Of a stretch of DNA of 64,000 nt, positions 22,055-35,400 are shown piece by piece. Numbering within the stretch: position 1 is the first letter of the stretch; the number at the start of each line of letters is the position of its first letter. A program made the translations under genes and the position numbers. Source of the DNA: Pteria penguin (Eukaryota; Mollusca; Bivalvia; Pterioida; Pteriidae); contig CM068580.1 of assembly GCA_035048485.1 (NCBI GenBank), positions 61,459,983 through 61,523,982 on the forward strand, in the 5' to 3' direction. The notes below the pieces were generated by a model that saw nothing but the letters and a program-made list of their open reading frames with translations, ran no database searches and was not told where the DNA came from.

Positions 22055-23488
22055 TCACATCTCATCACTGACATTTATTGAAAACATTTTTTCAATACAA
22101 CAAGACATACAACAAATAGTATTTATTAGTAAGTGTAGCAACATGGTGCAGAAATGCATATGTACATACATTTATCTGCTTTGAGAAGAAATCGTTAGAA
22201 CAAAATGAATAATGACTTAGTAAGAAAGGCAAAATATCAGTATATTATCATATTAAATGTTAAATGAAAATGGACTTTCATTGAAGCAATATCAACTTTA
22301 AAACAGTTTGAAATGACTTTCACCTATCGCATTTTGATGACAAAAATGTGACATATGGATGTGAGTAATATGACCTTTAATTTTGCCCTAATGATGGCAG
22401 AAGTGATTTCTTTTATTATGTGATATTTCTGAAAAAAAAAATACAGGTAATGGAAATGTTATTGATAATCTCATTTCTTTAAGATGTATTTATAAAATGT
22501 AGAGAAAAGATTAAATCTCTTCCAAAAAGATGGAATGATACACATGTGTTAACAAAAATGGAATATGAGCATTTGGCACATGAACACTGGAAGTTTTAAT
22601 GCATAATATACATATCTATTATTATGAGATGTCGATAAAATCTTCATTCTTATCTATATGTTTGGCAGAATACACCATACTTCTACTTCCTAGTGACACT
22701 AGGCTAGAGTCTGCTTGAAAATACTTGTATCACATTAAATAGGTATATATAACTCTAATAAATACAGATTCATGTATATTTTTCTCAATATATATCAATA
22801 AATCAAAAATCATTGCACAGACATGTTGACTGAAATAACGATAAACAAAATGTTAGTGCTCTTGTTTTATGAAATCTTTTTTATCTTCCCATACATAGCA
22901 TCAGTCTATACAAAAATATATGTAGGTCATATACTATCAAGTAATATCTGAATTTACCAGTTTTATATCAATAGAAATGATTTAAATCTTACAAGTATTT
23001 GAGTATTTTGAAACAGTAACCTTAACAGTATTAATCCTCAAGTAATATCAATTGTTGGCAATGACAGAATATTGGCTCAAGTTTCTTTGGTAAGTACATG
23101 TACATTAATAGTACATCAAGTAATAAAAATAAATTTAATCAGCTTGAAGTACTGACAAATTATATAACTGAACACTGATAAATTCAAAATAGTTTATATA
23201 AAATAACCCTGATGAATTCAATAAATATTTTGAAAATTGTTTATTAACTGTGATAAATTTTCTCTAACCCCGGACATCATACATGGACAGTTATCACAAG
23301 TTAGATTCAATCCACTTTCCAGGCACCAAAACTTCATATTAATAAATACATTCTGTTTAATAAGTGTCCTGAAGAGTTTTAACCGCAATATCACTTGTTT
23401 TGATTAGATGTGAACAGCACACATTTCAGACAAACCAGAATGCCATTCAGGAATGTGAATTGGATTAGGTATATAGACAGCGTACTCT
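22055..23488 (-). other. CLCN7: Probable CLCN7 3' UTR
   Basis: The last CLCN7 exon begins at 23498 after the acceptor TTCTGTAG, reads three codons and stops at 23489. About 1.4 kb of repeat-free, AT-rich sequence follows to a minus-strand AATAAA at 22079-22074. The absence of mobile elements, unlike all flanking DNA, supports transcript-constrained sequence. Confidence 0.55.
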
Positions 23489-26400
23489 TCATCCAAATCT
23501 ACAGAAAGAAAATGAAAAATATATAAAAAAAATCAAAGACACTGAACATTTATCTAGTAAGAATTTAAGGAAAAAGTTACACCAATACATGTATGTAAGA
23601 AAAAATAAATCAACCATAAGTATCTTCATCAGTAAAAAAGACAACGAAATCCAAGAATTTTTTTTTTTACTGGTTTCATAACGCTTTAAAGAATTTTCAC
23701 TTTTGTATAGTGTGTTAATCAAACGTTTACTTATTGATACACCCTGGCTATGTGTGACTAAGGATCTTTAACGAGGCATGCTCATGTGTGCCTGGCTTTA
23801 AATCAAAGTCACATGACTTAAACCAAATATTGGGTCCAATGAAATTCAAACCTATGACTTCCCAATTATAAGCCAAACTTAGTTACAAGTTGATCATATG
23901 GGAATAAAATTTAAGAACAAATCACGTACATGTATTCAGGTAGAAAGCAAAATTCATTCCCACAAGCAAATTTAGAGAATTGTGGTCCCCCGCTTTCAGG
24001 GTTCTATCAGTAAGGGTTCTGTGATCTGTGAAATACAGTCATGGTTGTGCATGTCTACAGACACACATGCCAAATATGAAGTCCCTATCTCTTACGATTC
24101 AAAAGTTACATTGAAGAAGGTCAATGGTCACGGTCAAAGTCACATGATAAAAAATTCTGGTATTGCAATTAGGGACACACATGCCAAATATGAAGGCCCT
24201 ACGTCTTACTGTTAAAAAGTTATGACCAAGGTTAAAGTTTTTGTGAAAGATGGATGGACAGACAGACAGACAGACAGGAAGACGAATGAAATTTAATGTC
24301 TCCACGCTTTTGCGATAAGCAGGGAACAAAAATCAACATAAGTTATAGAGAACAATATGTTTCAAAAATCAGTGACAACAAGCATTCTGACAGTATCACT
24401 AAAGCATTCTTCATATATCCCTTACCAGCCCTCAAACAAAAAATGAAACTTGCTGTATTATTTAATTTAATGAAATAGGGATAAAAGTCATCGTTAAGTT
24501 GACAAGATAATTGACTATTGTGTCATTTGAAAGGTTTGAAAAAGTAAAGTCTGCATGTCATGAATGAAGTTTCCATTAAATTTTCAGATGTGTACAGAAC
24601 TTCATCTTCAGAGGCCTGAAAGAACACACTGCTGATATCACTGACATCATGCATTCTAAATGTATTACATCAGTAATATATGTGTTCTCATCAGAGGTAA
24701 AAATACTATCATTATAAACTATGAAGAGGACATGTATATTTCTGACATAAAACATATATAAATGTATGATATCAAAGGTCTGTGGCCTGCAGAGTGTGTC
24801 AATAGAATATCAATGAGCCAAGCTTATCTGGTGACCTCGATATAAGAGGTAGGACCTTGAGTGAATGTCATGACACACCTTTGGGTTGTAAGCAGTATTT
24901 GTTCAAAGTTTGATGAAAATCCATCAACACAGGACTGAATTATAGAGTAAATGGGATATGGACCATGTTTAGCTGGCCATGTTGAAATAAAAGATATGAC
25001 CTTGGTCAATGTCATGACACAGCTTTGAACTGTAAGGAGTATTTATGCAAAGTTTGAGGTAAACAAAATGGAACATTTCCACATTTAGCTGGTGACCTCG
25101 AACTAAGAGGTATGGCTTTATATCAAGGTCAAGACACATCTTTGGATTGTAATGAACATTTCAGCAAAGTTTGATGAGAATCCATCTTCCATAGAAGGGC
25201 TGAATAAAGGAGCAAAACAGATTACTGACAGGCAGATGGATGGATGGACAGACTGACAGAGAGGAAGCTTGAAGTCACCTCTAACAAATCAGTAGGGGAC
25301 TGATGAAATAAGCTAGTGAAACAAGAACCATAACAAATGATAAGATTAGGCACCCATGAGATGTGAATAATCTTGTTGGTTAAACATCCCTACAGTATCA
25401 ATTCCATCAAAATCAGGATACAAAGAAACACCACCAGTTTGGTATCTCCAAACACCATTGTTAAGATACTTACTGAGAAGATATCAGCTTCTCTCCAACA
25501 CTTATGGTCCCAAAATGTCTAGATACTTTATATCTGGCCAGATCTTTCCTTGTTACCATGCCAACAACCTGAAGAGAGAATTGATTAATCCAGTTACAAT
25601 CTGAAAATGATAATAAAACATTTATGCCAGAATGCAAAAGAGTTCATAAAAAACTGTAAACTAGTAGATATGCTACATCATACACTGTACAAATGTCAAC
25701 AGTTTCTTTTATGCTTTTAAAAGGCTATCAGTATATTGCTTATCTTAGCACAAAGCCTGGTTCATGTATAATTTACTTTGTTATTTTACTCCTTTATCAA
25801 CATTTGCTTACAAACAATCCATGAAATACCTCTAACCCCTCCTACAATGAGTATTTCCGATTTCAATGGAATTAACCATATTTCTACTTTTCCTGTTTCA
25901 CATAAAACTTCTCTCACACAACAGAGCCTGAATTTTTTCAAAGCCGAGCAGTTTATGGTTCATATCCCCCTGACTGCTAATCAAGTGTCTTGTCTTCTGA
26001 GTGAGACAGTAAAATCTCAATATCATGGTAGATGTAGCAAGCGATCCCTCACTGCTATCGATGGGTCCGTTACATGGGTCTGAATTTCTATGTAATGCAT
26101 AGGGCAGTTGTCATTACCAAGTTAATCTTAGTGTGACAAGAAACAAACACAACAATACCTCTCTAAAGCCACATATATGAGGTTTCACCTTTCACTTTAC
26201 ATCAGTCTACTGTAATGTCAAAATCTTTGTTTTAAGATCATAAATAATAGTCTGGCACCATAAACTGAGATCATACTAAAGTCAAAATTTCAAATTCTTC
26301 TGTTCATCAATGAATTAATAACTGGGATTTGGATTTTATTTAGTTTTATTCTGTTGGTAAATAGAATTGAACCATTCTGCATGAGAATTTATTTGAACAT

Positions 26401-29400
26401 TTGACAATGGAATAAATTAAAATGAAATATTTTACTTAAGCGAATTCTCAGTTATGAAACTTCTACCATGCTCAACTCAAATTCCGTGCTCTAACTCTAA
26501 GAACGTGCTCAGCAGAGATCGCTACTAGAGTTTGAGATTGGTAGAAGTTATAGATGTTTTATATGTTTTATAGCATTGGTTTTAGCAAAGGTATTTACCA
26601 TAATTAAAATATTTGAGAACATGCCCAACTTTGAGCACATGCTCAAAGTTTTATAACCTCAACTTTTTTAAGTGATCTCATATTTTAGCATGGGATCAAA
26701 GTTTGAGCATGGAGAACGTCCTCAAAAAGTTCTATTATCTTGGGTCCTGAGTAAAAATTAAATGCCTCACAGTTTGCTCTTTACATTACATACAACTGGA
26801 AAAAGATCTTTCACCACCCAGTACAGGTTGAAAGCTTACCTTGTGATCTTTGTTAACCACTGGTACATGCCGCAGACCTAGAGCTCGAAAAAGTTTAAAG
26901 ATTCTTGGAAATGATGCAATCTGCAAGAAAGCATAAAAAAACCATATATATGAAACCATCAATCAAGTTTTGGCTGTATCATGATAAATTACTATTCAGG
27001 TTTTGACATAAAAGTGAGAAGTATGATGCTTTCTAAATGATATATGTAGATACATGTACAATAATAAAATTCTTATAAAAGTCTGATCATGTTAAGGACT
27101 TTCTTTTTACAATCAAATGTGTAGAATAAGCAAAATTTTCTAAGTTACGTGATGAATAATTTGTTGAATACATGCAACAGGAAATGTATATTATATTTAT
27201 TACAATAAAACAGTGACTACATTGTATAGAATGTGTTCAAGTGCTCAGTCATTTATTTTGTACATGTACTTTATTTAGGGCAGCCACAAATTCTGGTATA
27301 GAATGTTGACAGTCATCAATCAGCAGCATCTGTGACTGTCTTCCTTCATATCCCCGAATACGTTTGTATGGGAAAGTCACAAATTAGCACATGAAAGACG
27401 CTACCAACTCCGCTAAAATACGAATCCCACAGAAACAAATACATATACAGTAGGAGATGAGCAAGCTATACAATGACTAACAACTTTACACTACTGTGTC
27501 CACTTACATCTGTGACTGTGTATGCAGCAGGATTGAGAAATGCAGTCAGATCTATGTGGAAATTTCTTTCTTGTGGAGTTATAAATATTTGCTTTAATAA
27601 AAGAAAAATGATCAATTAAACAGAATGCCAAAATTCTGTCATTTTTTAGAAAAGCCCATTAAAATGGACAAATTAGCATTAAAATACCTTTCTTATCAAT
27701 TCAATTATACAAGGTTTTAGATTTTAGGGGTTACCATGCATGTTATTTTACAAAACCTGACCTGTGCATTGTTGAGTCCCCTATCAGAATTAAGATTCTA
27801 GCAAGGATTTATCCAGGCAGTGAAACAGATATAAGGAAAATGAGGGCTTTGCCAATACCTGGACATGCATGGAAACCCTATTCTTGACATATATAATGAA
27901 TATGCCTGTATAAATATTCAAGTTTGCCTTGACGATATAAAAAAATGCAGTGAAACGTGAATTCCTGTGCAGTTTTCAAATCAGCCAACCAATGAGATCA
28001 TATGTTATAAAGAGGATGTATAAGAATATTGAAGGTTGTCTGTATTTATATGAGAAATGCTACATCATAATAACTTACAATGAATGTAATATAATTTTGG
28101 AAAATTGGAATAAGAAGTTATTCTCACATGAATAGGTGTAAATCTCGGGTAAGCTTCTCTAAAATCTCGAACAGTGAGACTTCTACGTATAAGTTGTCCA
28201 TCTTCATGCTCCTCAAAGGCCTGAAATAATTGAAAATAAATCCATGACAAAGACTTTACGTACATGTATGACACACTTCAAGTTCAAGAGAAAATTTGAA
28301 GTTGAACGTTGAAATACTGACCTTTTTCTTGAGAAGTACTATAAGTTGTGATCTGAGGATCATGCCACGATATGTTCCAAATGTCTCCGCTCCTCCCTCC
28401 GTACTCTGAAAAAACCAGAATCATCATATAACAAACAAAACACTAGAGCGAGCATTTCTAACACATTGAATTCAATGGTTGCAAAGCTCAGTCACTTGCA
28501 ATATGTAGCATCATTAATGGCAACAATTAAAGGTATCAATTCATATATAAATAGCCCACTTTTATTATCATTACTAACCAAACATTGGGTCCTATGAAAT
28601 CCCATGAATTCCCAATTATAAGCCAAACTTAGTTACGAGTCGGTCATATGGGAATAAAATTTAGGAACAAATCACGTACATGTATTCAGATAGAAAGCAA
28701 AATTCATTCCCACAAGCAAATTCAGAGAATTGTGGTCCCCTGCTTTGGGGGTTCTATCAGTAAGGGTTCAGTGATCTGTGATATACACTCATGTTTGTGC
28801 ATGTCTACAGACACACATTCCAAATATGAAGGCCCTACGTCTTACAATTTAAAAGTCACATTGAAGAAGGTCAAAGGTTACGGTCAAGGTCACATGATAA
28901 AAATTCTGGTACAAACAGAAAGGTAATGCAATTAGGGACACACATGCCAAATATGAAGGCCATACATCTTACGGTTAAAAGGTTAAATTGAAGTAGGTCA
29001 AAGATCACCGTCAAGATCACATGATAAAAATTTTGGTACCAATGGAAAGGTATCGTTAAAAAGTTATGACCAAGGTTTAAGTTTTTTGTAACAGATGGAC
29101 CGAGAGACAGACAGACGGACGGACAGACGAATGAGATTAATGTCCAAACGTTTTTGCAAAGAGCAGGGAACAAAAACTAACTGACCCATGTGTCAAGTTC
29201 ATTCAATCCAGGTTAAGGCTGGCAAAGAAATGAACAAGTTAACTTGACATAAAAGCAAGTGGATTTCTGTATCAGGCCCTTGTAATTGATTAACATTCTG
29301 CCATTTCTCTGTTTTTAATGTAACACAGTCTATGTGGTCAAACAGAAATAAATTTAACACTGGTGGTACTGATGTATATGTGACATCATAGACACTGTAG

Positions 29401-32400
29401 CATTATCACACATTAAACAATCAGCACATAAAGCTTTTTATCAACCCCTCCACTTTCCCACAATTGATGACATGAAAATCACTCCCTATGACAACTATGT
29501 GGACATGAAAGAAAAGTAAATGTCAGCTTAAGGTTGTACTATTCTCCTTCAATAGAGTACAGAATGAAACCTCAGACAGAGACAAAAAACAGGCAGGCTA
29601 ATTTTTTTATTTCATGAAATATAACAACCCTAAAGGTAGTGACTTCTTAAGAGATCATATTTTATCCACAGTACGTTCAAGTTACCTGTTCTGCAAAGGG
29701 ATCATAGCCCTCTACCACTGGGAAGCCATTGTGTGTCTCTTGCTTCAGTACGTCAACAATTCTCCCCACAGATTCCACGGTTCTAAACACTGTAACTGGA
29801 TGACTCATCACCTCCCTACATTAGTAATGAAGAGTAGCGATTATAATATTATTGTTATTTATTACATTCTATATGAGAATATTCATTTTATACTGACACT
29901 TTTTACTATTCTGTTACTAAATATAAAAATTCATTGACAGATATTCAAATTCTTGGAACTGATTAAAAAAATCATATTCCTGGCAATATGTACTGTGATA
30001 TTTTGCCTCAATCTGATTATAAAGTAAAAATACATTATAGACGGGTATCAAAATATTCCATTTAAATCTAGTAGAATCTAGAACTGTCCTAATGGGACAA
30101 ATACTCCCCATGGCAACAAAATTCGAAGTAGGGCAAAGACCAAGGTAAAGGTCACGAGGTAAAAAATTTTGGTACCGACAGACAGGTCTTGCCACAAGGA
30201 ATACATGTGTAGAATGAAGGCCCCAACTTTTTTGGTTCAAAAATTATGGCTAAGCTTAAAGTTTTTCAAAAGTAGGTCAAATGTCAAGTTCAAAGTCACG
30301 GAGTCAAAAAATCCAGTACCGATAAACAGGTTTTGCCATAAGGAAAACACATGTGTAGTATGAAGGCCCAATTTCTCTCAGTTCAAAAGTTATGACTAAG
30401 GTTAAAGTTTTTCAAAAGTGCAACAAACGTTAAGGTTACAAGTTAAAAAATTTTGGTCTTGCGACAAAGAATACACGTGTAGAATTTAGGCCCCAACTCT
30501 TTTGTTTCAAAAATTATGGCCAAGGTTAAAGTTTTTCAAAAGTAGGTCAAACATCAAAGTCAAGGTCACAGGGTAAAAAATATTTGTACCAACAGATAGG
30601 TATTGCTACAAGGAATACATATGATTAGTATGAAGACCCCTTCTCTTTTGGTTCAAAAGTTATGGCCAAGGTTAAAGTTTTCTGGACAGAGAGACAGACA
30701 GACAGAAAGACCAACGAACAAGGTGATTCCAATATACCCCCAAAACTTCATTTGCGGTGGGTATAAATATATACTAAAGGTAACTATTTATTTCTTTTTC
30801 TGTAAATATAACACACTTTTACATGGATTTTGTAGTAATAATTTAAAAGAAAAAAAACCTGCACATGAAACTGATAGTTTGAAGATAGGGTTTCACAGTT
30901 AATCTATAATGAGCCAGTAAAGAAAGATAATTCTAAGCTTATTACATTCAAAGATACCCATATAACTTGATCGATTGAAGTAACAACCACAGAAAATGTT
31001 TTCTCTGAATGTGCTAGTTATGCACCTGTTTGTTTGTTTCTTCTTGTTTTGCATGACACAAAGACTGTATCTCTATTACTGTAATGGTAAATGCCTGCTG
31101 CATTGTACAAAACTTTTAGATCTATCCAAGAGAACTACCTAAAACATCTAGGAATCTTTTATATTTTAATATCTACTGAGACATGAGAAAGACATTGATG
31201 AGTCACTGATATCTATCCAGCTCATATCAGGGACTTCTCTGTGTCAAGTCAACCACACTACAAACTGAGCTATATATCAGCTCACATATGCAGCAGAAAT
31301 ATCAGACACATGCAGATGAGCTTTACCACAAAACTTTAAGTATGCCCTATCCAGCAAAGTACAATGATATCAATATCTCCACTGCTGCATTGCAACTTGC
31401 ACAGCTGACACTCCAGACATACAAGTAATCTGAACTACTAAACAGAAAGTAGATATCATGTGATCTTTTCGGCTCAACTTGGTGTACTTCCCTTTATCAC
31501 TGAATGGGTGGTAAACATTAAACTACTTACGCAGCAGAGATATTAGACATGACTGGTTCTGGTTCCCATCCAAGTAATGGTATTCCTTGCAGATGGATAT
31601 GCATGTCATAGATACCCTACAACAATCAAAATAAATAGATTTTGAAGGAGAAGTTTTAAAATTTTTCTGACAATTTTGAAGTTCCAATTCTGGGATTACA
31701 AATTATATTCTGAAAGGAAAGGGGAGGGGGGTAATGGGCATAGTTACATATAAATATGTATTGCAGACTCAAACTCTTAACTCAAATTGTTAAGTTTTCT
31801 GTTATCATCAAGACTATTTATAGAGACATCATCCATCTACCTGCTCTAGATAAGGATAACATATTGTGGTATATAGTGTAACCAGAATTTTTCACTACAT
31901 TACTATAGAGACGAAAACCAGAAATGAAGACTGAAAATGGCTATCAATTGTTTGCATCTTATCCACCACAAGAATTTTATTCTTAATTAAACATTTATGG
32001 TTTGTGTTCTAGGAAAACAGTACTAATAGGGATTTGTCACTGAATTCTAGCCTTTTCTTAATCTATTCTATATCTCACCCCAGATATCTGGCTTTGTATC
32101 AGCGATTGATACTAGTACTAATTTAAATATATATAAAGTTGAATCTCATGTACTTAAGACCCTTTCACTATTACTATAGGACGGACATTTTGGTTGGCAT
32201 AATCACAACTGTCATCAAAAAGTAACGTCAGAGACAATAAATTTATTATTATGACATAAAAAATTTTACGGGATAAGTTATCAATTAGCATCTAAAACAT
32301 TAGTCCCGCATTTATAGTGAAAGGGTCTATGGACTGTGAAAGGATGTATATTTATATTAAAAAATTAGAAACGGGACTTTAAAATTAGTCTGAGTTAAAG

Positions 32401-35400
32401 GGAAATTCAAGTTATCAGTGTTCAAGTAAGAGTCATCTGTATTTCATGAAAGATGTGGCTTCAGATTATTTACCTCATTGAAGAAGTCACCCACCCATTT
32501 GGCTACCATTAAGACTACCATGATAGGCAGGCCAAATGTTATGTTTCCAGTAGCTTCCATCACTATAACGGTCAAGCTGATGGTCATCCTCACTATACCA
32601 CCTGCCAAAAGGACAGCATAAGTAACTAGATCAAAGTAACACATCCTATTGAAAATAAAGATAACTCTTACACTGATAGTTTATGTCATTCAATAATTAC
32701 ATTCCATACTGTTAATGGAAAAATTAATTTATACCACATAACCATGTATTTTGTGAATATTACACCTGCACTGTATATAGGAAAAATTGATTACTGATTA
32801 TATTCTAAAATAAGAAATGGTGAAAATGAAATAATTCAATAATTAGCAAGAGATGTAAGTTTTGATAGAACTGACCTAGCTGTGCAGCTGCTCCTATCAA
32901 AGCATATTTTCCAAAATTGATCCAAGTCTGAAACAGGTAAGAAACAGTCAAAGCTACATAGACAAGAAATTAATAAATATGTCTAGAACTTACAATGTCT
33001 GAAACAGGTAAGAAACAGTCAAAGCTACATAGACAAGAAATTAATAAATATGTCTAGAACTTACAATGTCTGAAACAGGTAAGAAACAGTCAAAGCTACA
33101 TAGACAAGAAATTAATAAATATGTCTAGAACTTACAATGTCTGAAACAGGTAAGAAACAGTCAAAGCTACATAGACAAGAAATTAATAAATATGTCTAGA
33201 ACTTACAATGTCTGAAACAGGTAAGAAACAGTCAAAGCTACATAGACAAGAAATTAATAAATATGTCTAGAACTTACAATGTCTGAAACAGGTAAGAAAC
33301 AGTCTAAGCTACATAGACAAGAAATTAATAAATATGTCTAGAACTTACAATGTCTTAATATCTACAGTGCTCCACCGCTACATCACCAACCTTTGTACAT
33401 GAACCAAATTGGCGTTATAAAGAGGGTGGCATTACATCGAAGTTTAACTCATTGACAGACAGTTTATGAAATGACTTAACTATTTGAATATTAAAGTTTT
33501 CAATGTGTAAATCGCCGCCAAATCTATGAGCCTTTTCTTTCAGTAAATCATCGGTTACAAGAATATCCACCGATCTTGCATTAGTGAACCACATGTACAA
33601 TGCATTCTCCATGCCTTCATGGTGTGCAGATCGATGTCTTTTATGCGGTGTAGTCGCAGACTTTGGTTTTTTTTCGACTCAAAATATCGCCTACTGTCCT
33701 CATTTTGATATCTAAATTCCACTCCTCCGAAAAATAATTTGCAATCTGCTGCTGGCATAGTTTGGAATTCAAAGCATAATTAATCAAGATTTCCAATTTT
33801 TGTTTACTGTCTAATAAAAGCTGATTTCTTTTTGCAGGACTATCCATTACTTATGGTTAAAACAAACATCCTACGAGTGAACAAATCAATTTCATATTAC
33901 CTAAATTGTTATCACATTGTAATTACTTTCCCAAATCGTGGCGAAACCAATTAACACCTCTAACAGGTATCCGTAAAACGTACCTGAGCTCTTGTTTATA
34001 CAATCAAATGACATGTTTGGCATTAATTATCAGGGGTATTTATGCACAAAACTGACCATCTGTTTTGGCAGATCACCTGGCAGATGGCAATACGCAGGGG
34101 GTTGGCATTATAACGGGGTTTTATATAAGGAAGAAAGGAAGAAAATGGGACATTGCCTCAAAATGGCGATATGCAGGGGTGGCGTTATATAGGGGGGCGA
34201 TATAGCGGGGGAGCACTGTATTTTCTTTACACTTTCAATAGCTATAATTTTTTTTTGTTAAAAAAATTCCAACTTGAAAGTTGCATTTTTTCTTATCATA
34301 AATATCTCTATTCCTTCTGCAGAGTCATAAGAAGTACAATGGTTGTGTTCTTATTATCAGTAAAGGCAATGTAATTGTTAGTAAAAATCATTACTTCCAT
34401 ACTTATTCGTCTTTCTTTACCTTTCCAGGAAACAAATAATTCAGAAATATTCCAAACAGTCTTCCCCAACCTGCTCCAATCAGAAGGCTGGGAATAAAAA
34501 GTCCACTTGGTACAAACAGTCCATAGGTCCAACAGGCCGTCAGAAAACAACAAATGCAATACACAGCCAGGGTCCCAGCTTTGAAGGTACCTAGCAAAAG
34601 AAAATTGGAACAGTCTTTTATGAAACCCATTAATTATATGTGTGTTTTGTATTTTTCTGTATTATATAGATGAGTTTTACTTTATATAAGTATCTCATTT
34701 TCATCTGACATTTTTTACAAAATTTTCAATTCATGATAAATAAACAAAAGACAGAAACTATTTTAAAAAAGGCACAAAGATAAGAGAAAATCTTAAATTT
34801 GTTCATTATTTACCTGCTTTTTCATGGAACAATCTTTTTAGACTTTCCTCAGGGGAGTTGAACAAAATACTGGCTGTGCTACTGTATTCACCATCATTGC
34901 AGAAAAACTGAAATTCAAAACATCATGAATTACTTCAAACTAAGGGTAAAAATGGTAGTCAAATATGTTACTATTTTATACTTAAAGTAAACAGTAAGTG
35001 TAAATTTTAAAAGCTTTGTAGTTACTTAGCTTTTTTTAAAGTTATTTTTGATACAATTTAAGTGCTGGCTCTTTCTGTATCTCAAAATGTTCTACATTGT
35101 AAATTTTTAAATACGAACTGTTTGATGCCGATATAAACCTTATTACTTTTCTAAGTTTTAACAATGATTAATTGTATATGATTAAAACATTTTCACTGTG
35201 AACTACTGAGACGGACCTCTGTCTACAACTCTAATATTTCCAGTAACTTGAACCCTGGTTTTGGTTTAATCTGTCCACTAGTATAGGTTTCACAATTACT
35301 TATTATTTCATACACTTTACATCTCTTGCAATGCATATTTTTAAAGTTTGTTGTAGCTGTATATCATTTACAGACCTGGCTTGTGGTTTCTTCTTCATCT

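Noticed and set aside
23401..23498. 31-residue frame [13 protein letters not shown]... as the CLCN7 C-terminus
   Set aside because: It needs a phase-1 donor, but the upstream exon ends in phase 2, which gives QFG-stop. No alternative in-frame donor was found.
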